Shown in pieces: positions 1 to 5,577 of a DNA stretch of 11,736 nucleotides. Position numbers and translations under genes: made by a program. Positions within the stretch are counted from its first letter, which is position 1, and each line of letters begins with the position of its first letter. This stretch comes from Candidatus Zixiibacteriota bacterium. Lineage in GTDB: Bacteria > Zixibacteria > MSB-5A5 > GN15 > FEB-12. The notes below the pieces were generated by a model. It searched no databases, was not told the DNA's origin, and saw only the letters and a list, made by a program, of their open reading frames with translations. The stretch spans positions 1-11,736 of the forward strand of contig QNAF01000054.1 in the NCBI GenBank assembly GCA_003641405.1, in the 5' to 3' direction.

Positions 1-105
1 ATATTTGAGTACATTGAAGTGTTTTATAATCGTCAACGCCGTCACTCAACCCTGGGCTACAAAAGCCCGATTGACTTCGAGCGACAGCAAGCACTATCTT
101 CTTAA
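1..105 (+). CDS. IS3-family transposase (OrfB), C-terminal end only
   Basis: Frame 1 is open from the first base to a TAA at 103-105 and encodes 34 residues. It contains the motif YNRQRRHSTLGYKSPIDFE, the highly conserved C-terminal end of the rve/DDE integrase domain in OrfB of IS3-family elements (the 'YN..R.H..LGY.SP..F' signature). The catalytic DDE residues would lie upstream, outside the window, so the copy cannot be judged intact or broken. It ends about 25 bases before a sequence that looks like the right terminal inverted repeat of the same element. The role would be cut-and-paste or copy-out transposition of its own IS. The family call is firm; the subgroup cannot be decided from 34 residues. 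Confidence 0.88.
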   Translation: MFEYIEVFYNRQRRHSTLGYKSPIDFERQQALSS

Positions 106-132
106 CGTGTCCGTTTTATCGGGGGAAGATCA
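1..132 (+). mobile_element. Right end of an IS3-family insertion sequence, with right inverted repeat at about 107-132
   Basis: After the transposase stop codon, bases 107-132 end in GGGGGAAGATCA. Read from the outside on the other strand this is TGATCTTCCCCC, which fits the 5'-TG...(C-rich)... terminal inverted repeat typical of IS3-family elements. The CA at 131-132 would be the last bases of the IS. The left end is outside the window, so neither the partner repeat nor the 3-5 bp target duplication can be checked. The boundary is inferred from the family consensus rather than from a matched pair of repeats. Confidence 0.7.
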
Positions 133-326
133 AACAACCCCTAACGCAATTGCCACTAGAATTCGTCTCATAACACTCCCTCCTGTGTCCTGCAGCGGGA
201 TCACGTGATGAGACAGGCTTGGAGCATCCCCGGTGCAGAGCCAAGGTTCAAGGATTAGATGTATGTTCCTATGTCCCCTAAATATGGGCTGCTCATGCGG
301 TTATGTCAAGTGAAAAGACGGCAAAC
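133..326. other. Intergenic stretch, no gene recognised
   Basis: I see no coding sequence with family character here. The only visible structure is an imperfect inverted repeat: GTCTCATAAC at 165-174 against GTGATGAGAC at 205-214 (9 of 10 bases pair). The palindrome ATCACGTGAT lies at 200-209, overlapping the right arm. No T-run follows, so this is not a clear intrinsic terminator. Confidence 0.4.
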
Positions 327-374
327 CTTGTAGATTGGAACTAACCACTCCGAGAGTGCTTGTGGTTCCGACTC
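327..374. repeat. Palindromic intergenic repeat, long version
   Basis: This segment begins CTTGTAGATTGGAAC and ends GGTTCCGACTC. The same two ends occur at 598-629, where the interior is 16 bases shorter. Inner bases AACCAC (343-348) and GTGGTT (362-367) pair, and so do outer GGAA and TTCC, so the unit can form a hairpin. Two diverged copies with conserved ends and a variable loop suggest a dispersed palindromic element (REP/MITE-like). Whether it is common elsewhere in the genome cannot be seen here. Confidence 0.6.
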
Positions 375-398
375 TGTTATCTCGCGCTTCGCACGAAT

Positions 399-421
399 GT
401 CAGGATCGCAAGGATCCTGAC
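399..421. repeat. Perfect hairpin, 9-bp stem
   Basis: GTCAGGATC (399-407) is followed by a 5-base loop GCAAG and its exact reverse complement GATCCTGAC (413-421). There is no T-tract on either side, so a Rho-independent terminator is unlikely. It lies among other palindromes between the IS end and the protease gene and is probably part of the same repeat cluster. Confidence 0.6.
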
Positions 422-436
422 CTACAGGAATCTGAG

Positions 437-493
437 CTGAGTCTGTCGAAGGGTGGAGCAGCCAAACAACGCACCATGCTTCGACAGGCTCAG
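437..493. repeat. Inverted repeat, 15-bp arms with one mismatch
   Basis: CTGAGTCTGTCGAAG (437-451) pairs with CTTCGACAGGCTCAG (479-493) with a single mismatch, across a 27-base spacer. The TTCGACAGGCTCAG core looks like an extragenic palindromic repeat. No reading frame of character runs through it and no T-run follows. Confidence 0.6.
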
Positions 494-516
494 CATGACA
501 GGTGATTCTCGTGCCA

Positions 517-536
517 GGCAGATGTCCACATCTGCC
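517..536. repeat. Perfect hairpin, 9-bp stem
   Basis: GGCAGATGT (517-525) and ACATCTGCC (528-536) are exact reverse complements separated by two bases. It is the last palindrome before the dockerin remnant. For transcripts leaving the protease gene on the minus strand it could slow or protect the 3' end, but no T-run makes it a terminator. Confidence 0.55.
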
Positions 537-553
537 GATAGCCCAGTCGGAAC

Positions 554-598
554 TTACGGACATTCCGGCAGTGGCTGATACGTAACAAACAGGTAGTC
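554..598 (-). pseudogene. Remnant of a dockerin-type gene 3' end (14 codons plus stop)
   Basis: On the minus strand these 45 bases read DYLFVTYQPLPECP followed by TAA. The neighbouring protease ends DHLFITYQSLPGCP followed by TAG, so 10 of 14 residues are identical. The differences lie mostly at third codon positions (for example TTT/TTC, ACG/ACA, TAT/TAC, CCG/CCC), the pattern expected of two once-functional homologous genes rather than a recent copying slip. The similarity stops exactly at the Asp codon, where the palindromic repeat at 598-629 begins, so the rest of the gene is missing. The likeliest reading is the last trace of a second dockerin-bearing secreted protein. A partial local duplication of the protease 3' end followed by divergence is the alternative. 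Confidence 0.6.
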
Positions 599-629
599 TT
601 GTAGGTTGGAACCCCTGCGGTTCCGACTC
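598..629. repeat. Palindromic intergenic repeat, short version
   Basis: It begins CTTGTAGGTTGGAAC and ends GGTTCCGACTC, the same ends as the copy at 327-374. The centre GGAACC-CCTGC-GGTTCC is a 6-bp perfect stem with a 5-base loop. It abuts the dockerin remnant on one side and lies 16 bases from the protease stop codon on the other. A GTCGGAAC at 546-553, the inverse of GTTCCGAC at 620-627, flanks the remnant on its far side. Confidence 0.6.
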
Positions 630-645
630 CTGATCAACTTGCTTC

Positions 646-2415
646 CTACGGACATCCGGGCAGAGACTGGTATGTGATGAACAGATGATCAATCATCAGC
701 GATAGGTCGTCACCATCAATGTCAAATATCTGTGGATCAGTTCCGCCTGATCCATCCAGGTCGGCCTCCTCAAGGCAGATGACGGGTTGCAGGGTGATAA
801 ACAGCATATCGATCATCATCGTCAGATCAGTACCGTCTACATTATAGCCGGGTGGCATCTCTCCTGATTGATCCAGGTCACCCAGAGTAGGAGGGATGCA
901 GCAAGGTTCGCCACCGAGCATGGCCTGGTACGTGTCGATAATTCCCCAGCCGTAGTCGTTGTTTGGGCTGATGGCGTTGTTTGCCGTTGATTTCAGCGCC
1001 TCGCGAACTTCGGCCGCTGTCCAGTCGGGGTGAGCCTCAATTATCAGGCAGGCAGCTCCGGCGACCAATGGTGTTGAGAATGACGTTCCTCCACCATACC
1101 CATAGCTATCATCGCCGTTGGCTTGGGCGATTCGACATCCTGATCCCTGGGCACAGACCTCCGGTTTGATTCGGCCGTCGTAAGTTGGTCCCCTGGACGA
1201 GAACTCTACGATACTACCGTTGGAGAATACCGCCCCGACTGCAAGAATGTCAAAGGCGTCCGCAGGTGCGGATAATGTGGCCAATCCCGGGCCGTCATTC
1301 CCAATCGAGTTGCAGAAGACGATTCCCAGACCATCGCAGGTATTGGCCGCTAGCGTAATAGTGGCTGTCAATCCGTCCATGTCTTGATAAGCGTATCCGG
1401 AACCGTCGTCAAAAGTCATATAGCCGAGAGAGGTCGTGATTACATCCGTGCCTATAGAGTCCGCCCATTCCATGGCCGCTACCCAATTGTCTTCTTCAAC
1501 AGGCGTTTCCGAAGATATATCTTCGGTTTTGCAGAGAATGATATTGGCCTGGTATGCCGGGCCGTATATTTGACCGTCTGCTTGCCCCGCACTTAGCGAC
1601 CAGCAACTGGTGCCGTGATTCCATTGAGTGAGGGGGTCTCCGTCTTCGTATCCCACGTCATTATCGTCGTTGATGAAATCCCACTCCGCCAGTACGCGAC
1701 CGGCAGCGTAGTGGGCAGCAAAGGCTGAGTGACTTTTGCGATAGCCTGTATCCATGATGGCTAAAGTGACACCGGCGCCGGTCAATCCCAGGTTATGCAC
1801 AGCAGGTACATTGATCTGCCCTAATTGACCTGACGATTCACCATAATCAAGGGCAAATGACGAGCCTGTCTGTGGGGAAGACTCCTCACGGGGGCCTGAT
1901 TCCACCGGTTGACTCCCGCTGAATCCTGCCAATGGTCTCAGTTCCGCTACAAACGGAAGGGAACCGATTTCTTGCAACAGTTCGAAAGGCATGCTAAATG
2001 AGGCTGCGTTAAGCCATCGGGAGGTCCTTCGGTAATGCGCGCCGCGCCCCTCGATATCCTGGACATACTGTTTGACCACCGGCAGGTCAACAAACAGGAC
2101 TTTGTCTCGCCCTGCTTTTGCTCTGCGTTTCAAGGCCCGATCACTCAGATGAACAGACGCTGCCTCATTATCGAAATCGGTTTTGTTGAACACCCCCTTG
2201 TCCGTGAAAAACACCCATACCTTTACGGTCCCCGCCTTGTTGTTGACTAGAGATTGGTCGACATTCTCGAACATGAAGATCGGGGCTTTGACCCGGGTGA
2301 TGGCCTGATCGACAAGCCCCGGATTAGCGGCAAATGATTTGCCTGGTAGTATTGACGTGAGAATCAACCCGGCGGCAATCGCCGTAATCCATCTTATGCT
2401 GGTGCCTGTTGTCAT
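646..2415 (-). CDS. Secreted S8 (subtilisin-like) serine protease with C-terminal dockerin-like calcium repeats
   Basis: 589 residues. A signal peptide spans about 1-29 (basic start, hydrophobic 11-24, cleavage near SFA-A). The prodomain, about 31-190, has a KVWVFFTDKG...LSDRALKRRAK pattern seen in subtilase propeptides of Bacteroidetes-type proteins. The catalytic domain, about 200-500, has the full triad: Asp222 in MDTG, His267 in NHGTS, Ser445 in GTSFSTP, with Asn373 (SIGNDGP) as the probable oxyanion residue. Two dockerin-like calcium loops close the protein (about 511-540 and 551-580), with GDLDQSG...NVDGTDL and ADLDGSG...DIDGDDL cores, each followed by a helix ending in LFIT. Extra residues split the usual 12-residue loop. 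The enzyme is probably exported and calcium-stabilised, and may be attached to a partner through the tail; no cohesin is in the window. RBS AGGGA lies about 8 bases upstream of the ATG at 2413-2415. Substrate unknown. Confidence 0.93.
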   Translation of the reverse strand: MTTGTSIRWITAIAAGLILTSILPGKSFAANPGLVDQAITRVKAPIFMFENVDQSLVNNKAGTVKVWVFFTDKGVFNKTDFDNEAASVHLSDRALKRRAKAGRDKVLFVDLPVVKQYVQDIEGRGAHYRRTSRWLNAASFSMPFELLQEIGSLPFVAELRPLAGFSGSQPVESGPREESSPQTGSSFALDYGESSGQLGQINVPAVHNLGLTGAGVTLAIMDTGYRKSHSAFAAHYAAGRVLAEWDFINDDNDVGYEDGDPLTQWNHGTSCWSLSAGQADGQIYGPAYQANIILCKTEDISSETPVEEDNWVAAMEWADSIGTDVITTSLGYMTFDDGSGYAYQDMDGLTATITLAANTCDGLGIVFCNSIGNDGPGLATLSAPADAFDILAVGAVFSNGSIVEFSSRGPTYDGRIKPEVCAQGSGCRIAQANGDDSYGYGGGTSFSTPLVAGAACLIIEAHPDWTAAEVREALKSTANNAISPNNDYGWGIIDTYQAMLGGEPCCIPPTLGDLDQSGEMPPGYNVDGTDLTMMIDMLFITLQPVICLEEADLDGSGGTDPQIFDIDGDDLSLMIDHLFITYQSLPGCP

Positions 2416-2479
2416 AGTATTATCCCTACAAGAAACTTATTGCAATCAAGGTCAGAACTGTCAGATATGCAACACAACC

Positions 2480-2507
2480 AATCTATGCTCATTCTAATAA
2501 TTGTCAA
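2480..2507 (-). promoter_or_regulatory. Probable sigma-70-type promoter of the S8 protease gene
   Basis: On the minus strand a perfect -35 hexamer TTGACA (plus-strand 2502-2507) is followed after 16 bases by TAGATT (plus-strand 2480-2485), which matches 4 of 6 bases of TATAAT. Transcription would start near 2473, giving a leader of about 58 bases before the ATG. Position and orientation fit the protease, the only minus-strand gene here. Confidence 0.5.
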
Positions 2508-2795
2508 TCCGAAACTGTCTACAGTCAACATATGTGGTATCAGTCCCACATTTTCTGCGATCGAGAATGAGTCTTCCGGTACCAGACCAGAAGATTTTCA
2601 GTACTTCTTCGCCATTAAACCATTATCGGACAAGCAGTCCGCAAAAAGAGCGTTTTGACGTAGCTGTTCTCGTCCTGCGGCATGGGTTGTGCTGATGAGT
2701 ATGTTGGACAGACCGTCACCAGACCGTGGACGATTAGACAGGCTGATGTATCGGCCAGCAAGAGCACATTTACGCTCGGAAACCGGAAGGATTAC
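2508..2795. other. Divergent intergenic region upstream of the pseudopilin gene
   Basis: This stretch between the protease promoter and the pseudopilin start holds no recognisable gene. An open frame in phase with the pseudopilin begins at 2682, but its first 38 codons have no prepilin character and would put an implausibly long leader before the prepilin cleavage site. I could not find a convincing -35/-10 pair reading rightward; TTGACG at 2655-2660 has no good -10 partner. Confidence 0.4.
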
Positions 2796-3323
2796 ATGGG
2801 TATATTCGTAAAAAAAATCAGGTCTCCTCGCGGCTTTACCTTAATTGAATTGATGATTGGTGCCGTAGTACTGGGCATCCTTGCATCGCTGGCTGCTCCG
2901 AGGTTCCAAGCCGCGTATGAACGTCAGAAACTCCGCGGTGGAAACAAAATGCTCGTCTCCAAACTCAAGACCGCCCGCTCATTTGCCATCTCGACGAAAA
3001 CTCAGCATGGTGTTTTGGTCGATCCATACGAAAGAACCATCACTGTCTTCAGGGATATTCAGAATCCCGGCAATCTGACATACGAGAGCGGAGATTCGGT
3101 GCTTTCAATGGATACTCTGCCTCAAGAGTTCCAGTTGATTTACACTGATTGCGACAACGATATCATAATGTACAACGCCAACGGTTCTGCTTCCTTCACC
3201 GGAAATGGAAACATCTGGCTGGATGGCTACACCGAGACTATATATGCGTCCTACTGGATCAATGTTTTGCCATCGACGGGGCGCGTAGACAGCGATAGCC
3301 ACTACGGTGAAGGTGTCGATTGA
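2796..3323 (+). CDS. GspH/FimT-family pseudopilin (type II secretion / type IV pilus minor pilin)
   Basis: 175 residues from the ATG at 2796, chosen because AAGGA lies about 6 bases upstream and because it gives a short basic leader. Residues 1-13 (MGIFVKKIRSPRG) end in Gly13, and the mature protein begins Phe14 with FTLIELM. This is a textbook class III prepilin site for the PilD/GspO peptidase, with the conserved Glu at mature position 5. A single hydrophobic helix runs to about residue 36. The remainder fits a GspH/FimT fold: a conserved region up to ARSFAIST, a beta-rich middle, and a C-terminal FTGNGNIWL plus INVLPSTGRV, typical of the family's final strands. The protein would sit in the inner membrane and join a pilus tip or priming complex. 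A palindromic element separates it from pilM, so it is probably transcribed separately from the pilus operon. Confidence 0.88.
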   Translation: MGIFVKKIRSPRGFTLIELMIGAVVLGILASLAAPRFQAAYERQKLRGGNKMLVSKLKTARSFAISTKTQHGVLVDPYERTITVFRDIQNPGNLTYESGDSVLSMDTLPQEFQLIYTDCDNDIIMYNANGSASFTGNGNIWLDGYTETIYASYWINVLPSTGRVDSDSHYGEGVD

Positions 3324-3358
3324 TAAACATGGCCGATTTCTCCGAATCTTGTTACAAC

Positions 3359-3529
3359 CCCTCGCCAAGGGGCCTGTTGAAAAACCGTCCGCATGCGGTG
3401 GCGTCAGGTGTCTCTGCCTGACGCCCCTCCGGATTCCCCCGACTGCCAGGCAGGGACACCTGGCAGCACCGCCGCTCGAGTATGAACATTTGGAAGTCGT
3501 GACTTTCTCAACAAGCCCCAAGGCGAGGG
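3359..3529. mobile_element. Nested inverted-repeat element (MITE-like), 171 bp
   Basis: Outer arms 3359-3384 and 3504-3529 pair at 22 of 26 positions; the left arm begins CCCTCGCCAAGGGG and continues CCTGTTGAAAAA. Inside lie middle arms 3395-3422 and 3445-3472, pairing at 23 of 28 positions. Each middle arm also contains its own small hairpin: GCGTCAGG/CCTGACGC at 3401-3424 and TGCCAGG/CCTGGCA at 3444-3465, each with an 8-base loop. No coding frame of character crosses the element. The structure suggests a non-autonomous transposon or large extragenic palindrome inserted between the pseudopilin and pilM. No target duplication is evident and no transposase for it is visible. Confidence 0.7.
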
Positions 3530-3534
3530 TTTTT
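3504..3534 (+). terminator. Possible Rho-independent terminator formed by the palindromic element
   Basis: The right outer arm ends GGCGAGGG and is followed at once by TTTTT (3530-3534). In a rightward transcript from the pseudopilin gene the very long stem plus this U-run could end transcription. The stem is far longer than a usual terminator and the folding competes with the two internal hairpins, so this is a possibility only. Confidence 0.3.
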
Positions 3535-3551
3535 CTGTTGGTTCCCAACAG
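3535..3551. repeat. Short hairpin beside the palindromic element
   Basis: CTGTTGG (3535-3541), a three-base loop TTC, and CCAACAG (3545-3551) form a perfect 7-bp stem. It directly follows the T-run of the nested palindrome and may belong to the same repeat. No T-run follows it. Confidence 0.5.
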
Positions 3552-3788
3552 GTTAGATATTTCGCAACATCATTATTAAGCAGCAGGCACTCCGAGCCGA
3601 TACTTGACATATCGGCCTGAGCACTTTTGTGGGCTTATGACTGCCCTACAGAGAGTGTTCAGAACGACGCAAAAGCTTCTTTTTCAAGTTAACCGCTTGA
3701 ATTGCCGTCGTTATTGCCGATAGACACTGAGAAGATAGTCAGACTGTAATATTTAGGTAGAAGATAGTTCAAAGCCAAAGAGTATCCT
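3552..3788 (+). promoter_or_regulatory. Leader region of the pilMNOPQ operon; promoter not pinned down
   Basis: No gene is seen. Two dyads stand out. One is GCCGATA/TATCGGC (3596-3602 and 3610-3616), whose 7-base loop CTTGACA holds most of a perfect -35 hexamer TTGACA (3604-3609), but no good -10 follows at 15-19 bases. The other is TTCAAG/CTTGAA (3683-3688 and 3696-3701), overlapping a TTGAAT (3697-3702). TAATAT at 3747-3752 could be a -10 but lacks a -35 partner. The operon promoter probably lies here and one of these dyads could be an operator, but the sequence does not decide it. Confidence 0.3.
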
Positions 3789-4841
3789 ATGTTCCTACAA
3801 GGCAAAAGCAAAAGCACAGTTGGATTGGATGTTGGCGCGAATTCCATTAAGCTCGTAAGACTGGAGCACGACAAGACCGGCTATTCGGTTTCCGCCATCG
3901 GGATTCGTGAGCTTCCACCCGAGGCGATTGTCTCGGATGAAATTCGTGATCGCGAGGCAGTGATCTTCAATATTCAGTCACTCATTGATCAGACTGACCC
4001 GAAGATCAGGGATGTTGTCGTTTCCATCTCCGGGCACAGCGTCATAACCGACAAGTTTACGATCGACAAGAAAACAGGCCCCGAGACAGAACAGGCCATT
4101 CTTTTCGAGACGGAACAGCGAGCGCCATTCGATGTCGAAGATGTCAGTCTTGACTATCATATTATCAAGACGGACGATGACATCAACAAGATGGACGTGT
4201 TGCTCGTGGCCGCCCGAAAAGAGTACCTGAAAATGTATCTCGATCTGATCGAGGATTGCGGGCTCCGTCCGGTAATTGTCGATGACGACGCCTTTGCAAT
4301 TCTCAACGCATACGAGAACAACTACGAGGTTGATTCCACTCGCGTCACTGCGCTGGTGAACATCGGTCACGATGTTACCAATGTCACGTATATTGCCGAA
4401 GGCCTTTTCTCGGCAACGCGCGATGTGTCGGCAGGGACACGGGACATTTATGATGCCGTCCAGAAGGAGTTCCGGTTGAACCCCGAATTGGCTTCCAAAG
4501 CGATGAAGGGTGATCTGGCAGATTCAATCGATCAGGATATGTTCAAGGCCACTGTCATCTCCGCTTCCGAGGAGTTGGTTTCCGGAATCGAACTGGCATT
4601 TTCGTATTTCAGGTCGCAGACAAAGATCGATGCTATTGACTGGATAATTCTCTCAGGAGGTGGAGCGCTCGTACCATCACTGCCGGAGTTTCTGCAGTCA
4701 AAAATAAATATACCTCTTGAATTGGCGAATCCGCTTCGGAACATCGACTATGATCCGGAGCTGTTTCAGTATGTCCAACCTGAAAAAATCGCGCCCTTGC
4801 TGACGGTTTCCGTTGGTTTGGCTATGCGGAAAGCAAGGTGA
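3789..4841 (+). CDS. pilM: PilM, actin-like ATPase of the type IV pilus alignment complex
   Basis: 350 residues, the usual PilM length. The N-terminus has the phosphate-1 motif of the actin/FtsA fold, GLDVGANSIKLVRLEH (about 12-27). The C-terminal nucleotide-binding region shows LSGGGALVPSLPEFL (about 288-302), followed by PLRNIDYDP and LLTVSVGLAMR, matching the typical PilM ending (N-P-aromatic/Leu, then 'vaiGLAlR'). There is no signal peptide or membrane segment, so the protein is cytoplasmic. In characterised systems PilM binds ATP and the N-terminal INLLP peptide of PilN, linking the cytoplasmic motor side to the inner-membrane ring; an INLLP peptide starts the next gene. It is first of five tightly spaced genes. 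The ATG at 3789 has only a weak upstream purine stretch (AAAGAG), but nothing earlier fits better. Confidence 0.95.
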   Translation: MFLQGKSKSTVGLDVGANSIKLVRLEHDKTGYSVSAIGIRELPPEAIVSDEIRDREAVIFNIQSLIDQTDPKIRDVVVSISGHSVITDKFTIDKKTGPETEQAILFETEQRAPFDVEDVSLDYHIIKTDDDINKMDVLLVAARKEYLKMYLDLIEDCGLRPVIVDDDAFAILNAYENNYEVDSTRVTALVNIGHDVTNVTYIAEGLFSATRDVSAGTRDIYDAVQKEFRLNPELASKAMKGDLADSIDQDMFKATVISASEELVSGIELAFSYFRSQTKIDAIDWIILSGGGALVPSLPEFLQSKINIPLELANPLRNIDYDPELFQYVQPEKIAPLLTVSVGLAMRKAR

Positions 4842-4852
4842 GGCACGGCAAC

Positions 4853-5566
4853 ATGATACAGATAAACCTACTACCAAAAGAGTACGGGAAGCGTGGTGCT
4901 GGATTCTCATTGGGCAAGGCCGGTCTGTACGCTATCGCCGGTGCTGCCGGTGTTATCGTCATTCTTATCTCGATTACTTTCTATCAGATGCACCAACTCA
5001 GTCAGTTGGAGAGCAATATCGAGAAGGCCAATCAACGGGCAGCGATGCTGCGGGAAGATATCCGGGTTGTCGATGCTCTGATTGACATCAAGGAGAAAAT
5101 CCATCGTCGGATAACTGCTGTTGAAAGGCTCGATCGTCACCGCTCCGCCTGGGTGAGAATTCTCGAAGATATTTCTCGGAACGTACCGGAATTCGTCTGG
5201 TTGAACAAGTTCACCGAGATGGAGCCACCGGTGGTCAAAGCCAAACCTGGGGAAACCGGTAAAACCGAGGAATCGACAGATCAGTCGATTGCCGAGTCCA
5301 TACGTTCAGTACGGCCGGTGGAAATCAAGGGATTCGCGTTCAGCCTCAACTCACTTGCGGCATTCATGATAAAGATGATGCGATCCGATTACTTCGATGA
5401 AGTCAAGCTGCAGGACAGTAGGGATACCACTTTTGTGGACGAGAATGCCTATACCTTCATATTGACGGCTAATGTTCACTACCTCTCCGATGAGGAGATG
5501 CGCAATCTCATTGTACGGGTTGGCAGTCAGCCCGGCACTGAACTTACTCACAAGAGCCTTAACTAG
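4853..5566 (+). CDS. pilN: PilN, inner-membrane type IV pilus assembly protein
   Basis: 237 residues from the ATG at 4853. This start gives MIQINLLPKEYGKR, the hallmark PilN N-terminus whose INLLP segment docks into PilM, and has AGG-rich bases about 9 upstream. A GTG at 4838, overlapping the pilM stop as GTGA, would add five residues before the motif and is less likely. One transmembrane helix spans about 24-44, a periplasmic coiled coil about 45-95, and a ferredoxin-like C-terminal domain includes VEIKGFAFSLNSLAAFM (from about 156) and the VxL...F.L....Y pattern. A low-complexity Pro/Lys/Glu/Ser segment at about 124-155 looks like a lineage-specific insertion between the coiled coil and the C-terminal strands. 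It would pair with PilO. The gap to pilM is 11 bases. Confidence 0.93.
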   Translation: MIQINLLPKEYGKRGAGFSLGKAGLYAIAGAAGVIVILISITFYQMHQLSQLESNIEKANQRAAMLREDIRVVDALIDIKEKIHRRITAVERLDRHRSAWVRILEDISRNVPEFVWLNKFTEMEPPVVKAKPGETGKTEESTDQSIAESIRSVRPVEIKGFAFSLNSLAAFMIKMMRSDYFDEVKLQDSRDTTFVDENAYTFILTANVHYLSDEEMRNLIVRVGSQPGTELTHKSLN

Positions 5567-5577
5567 GGAAAACGGCT

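Noticed and set aside
327..629. CRISPR array
   Set aside because: The repeats differ in sequence and length, the spacing is irregular, and there are no cas genes.
306..692. Minus-strand open frame of 128 codons overlapping the end of the protease gene
   Set aside because: It runs through palindromic repeats and overlaps the dockerin tail in another frame; its translation has no domain character. The genuine coding trace here is the 15-codon dockerin remnant in a different frame.
2690..2785. Hammerhead-ribozyme-like core (CTGATGAG and a later GAAA)
   Set aside because: The two core pieces are about 80 bases apart and I could not find complementary flanks for the required stems.
2682..2795. 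Upstream in-frame start for the pseudopilin
   Set aside because: It would place 38 extra residues before the prepilin leader. The ATG at 2796 has a better RBS and gives a standard leader of 13 residues.
3105..3579. Open frames on both strands across the nested palindrome
   Set aside because: They owe their length to GC-rich inverted repeats; translations are low in family character and overlap the real pseudopilin end.
4838..4852. GTG start for pilN overlapping the pilM stop codon
   Set aside because: The GTGA overlap is plausible, but the ATG five codons later gives the conserved N-terminus MIxINLLP; the earlier start is kept only as an alternative.
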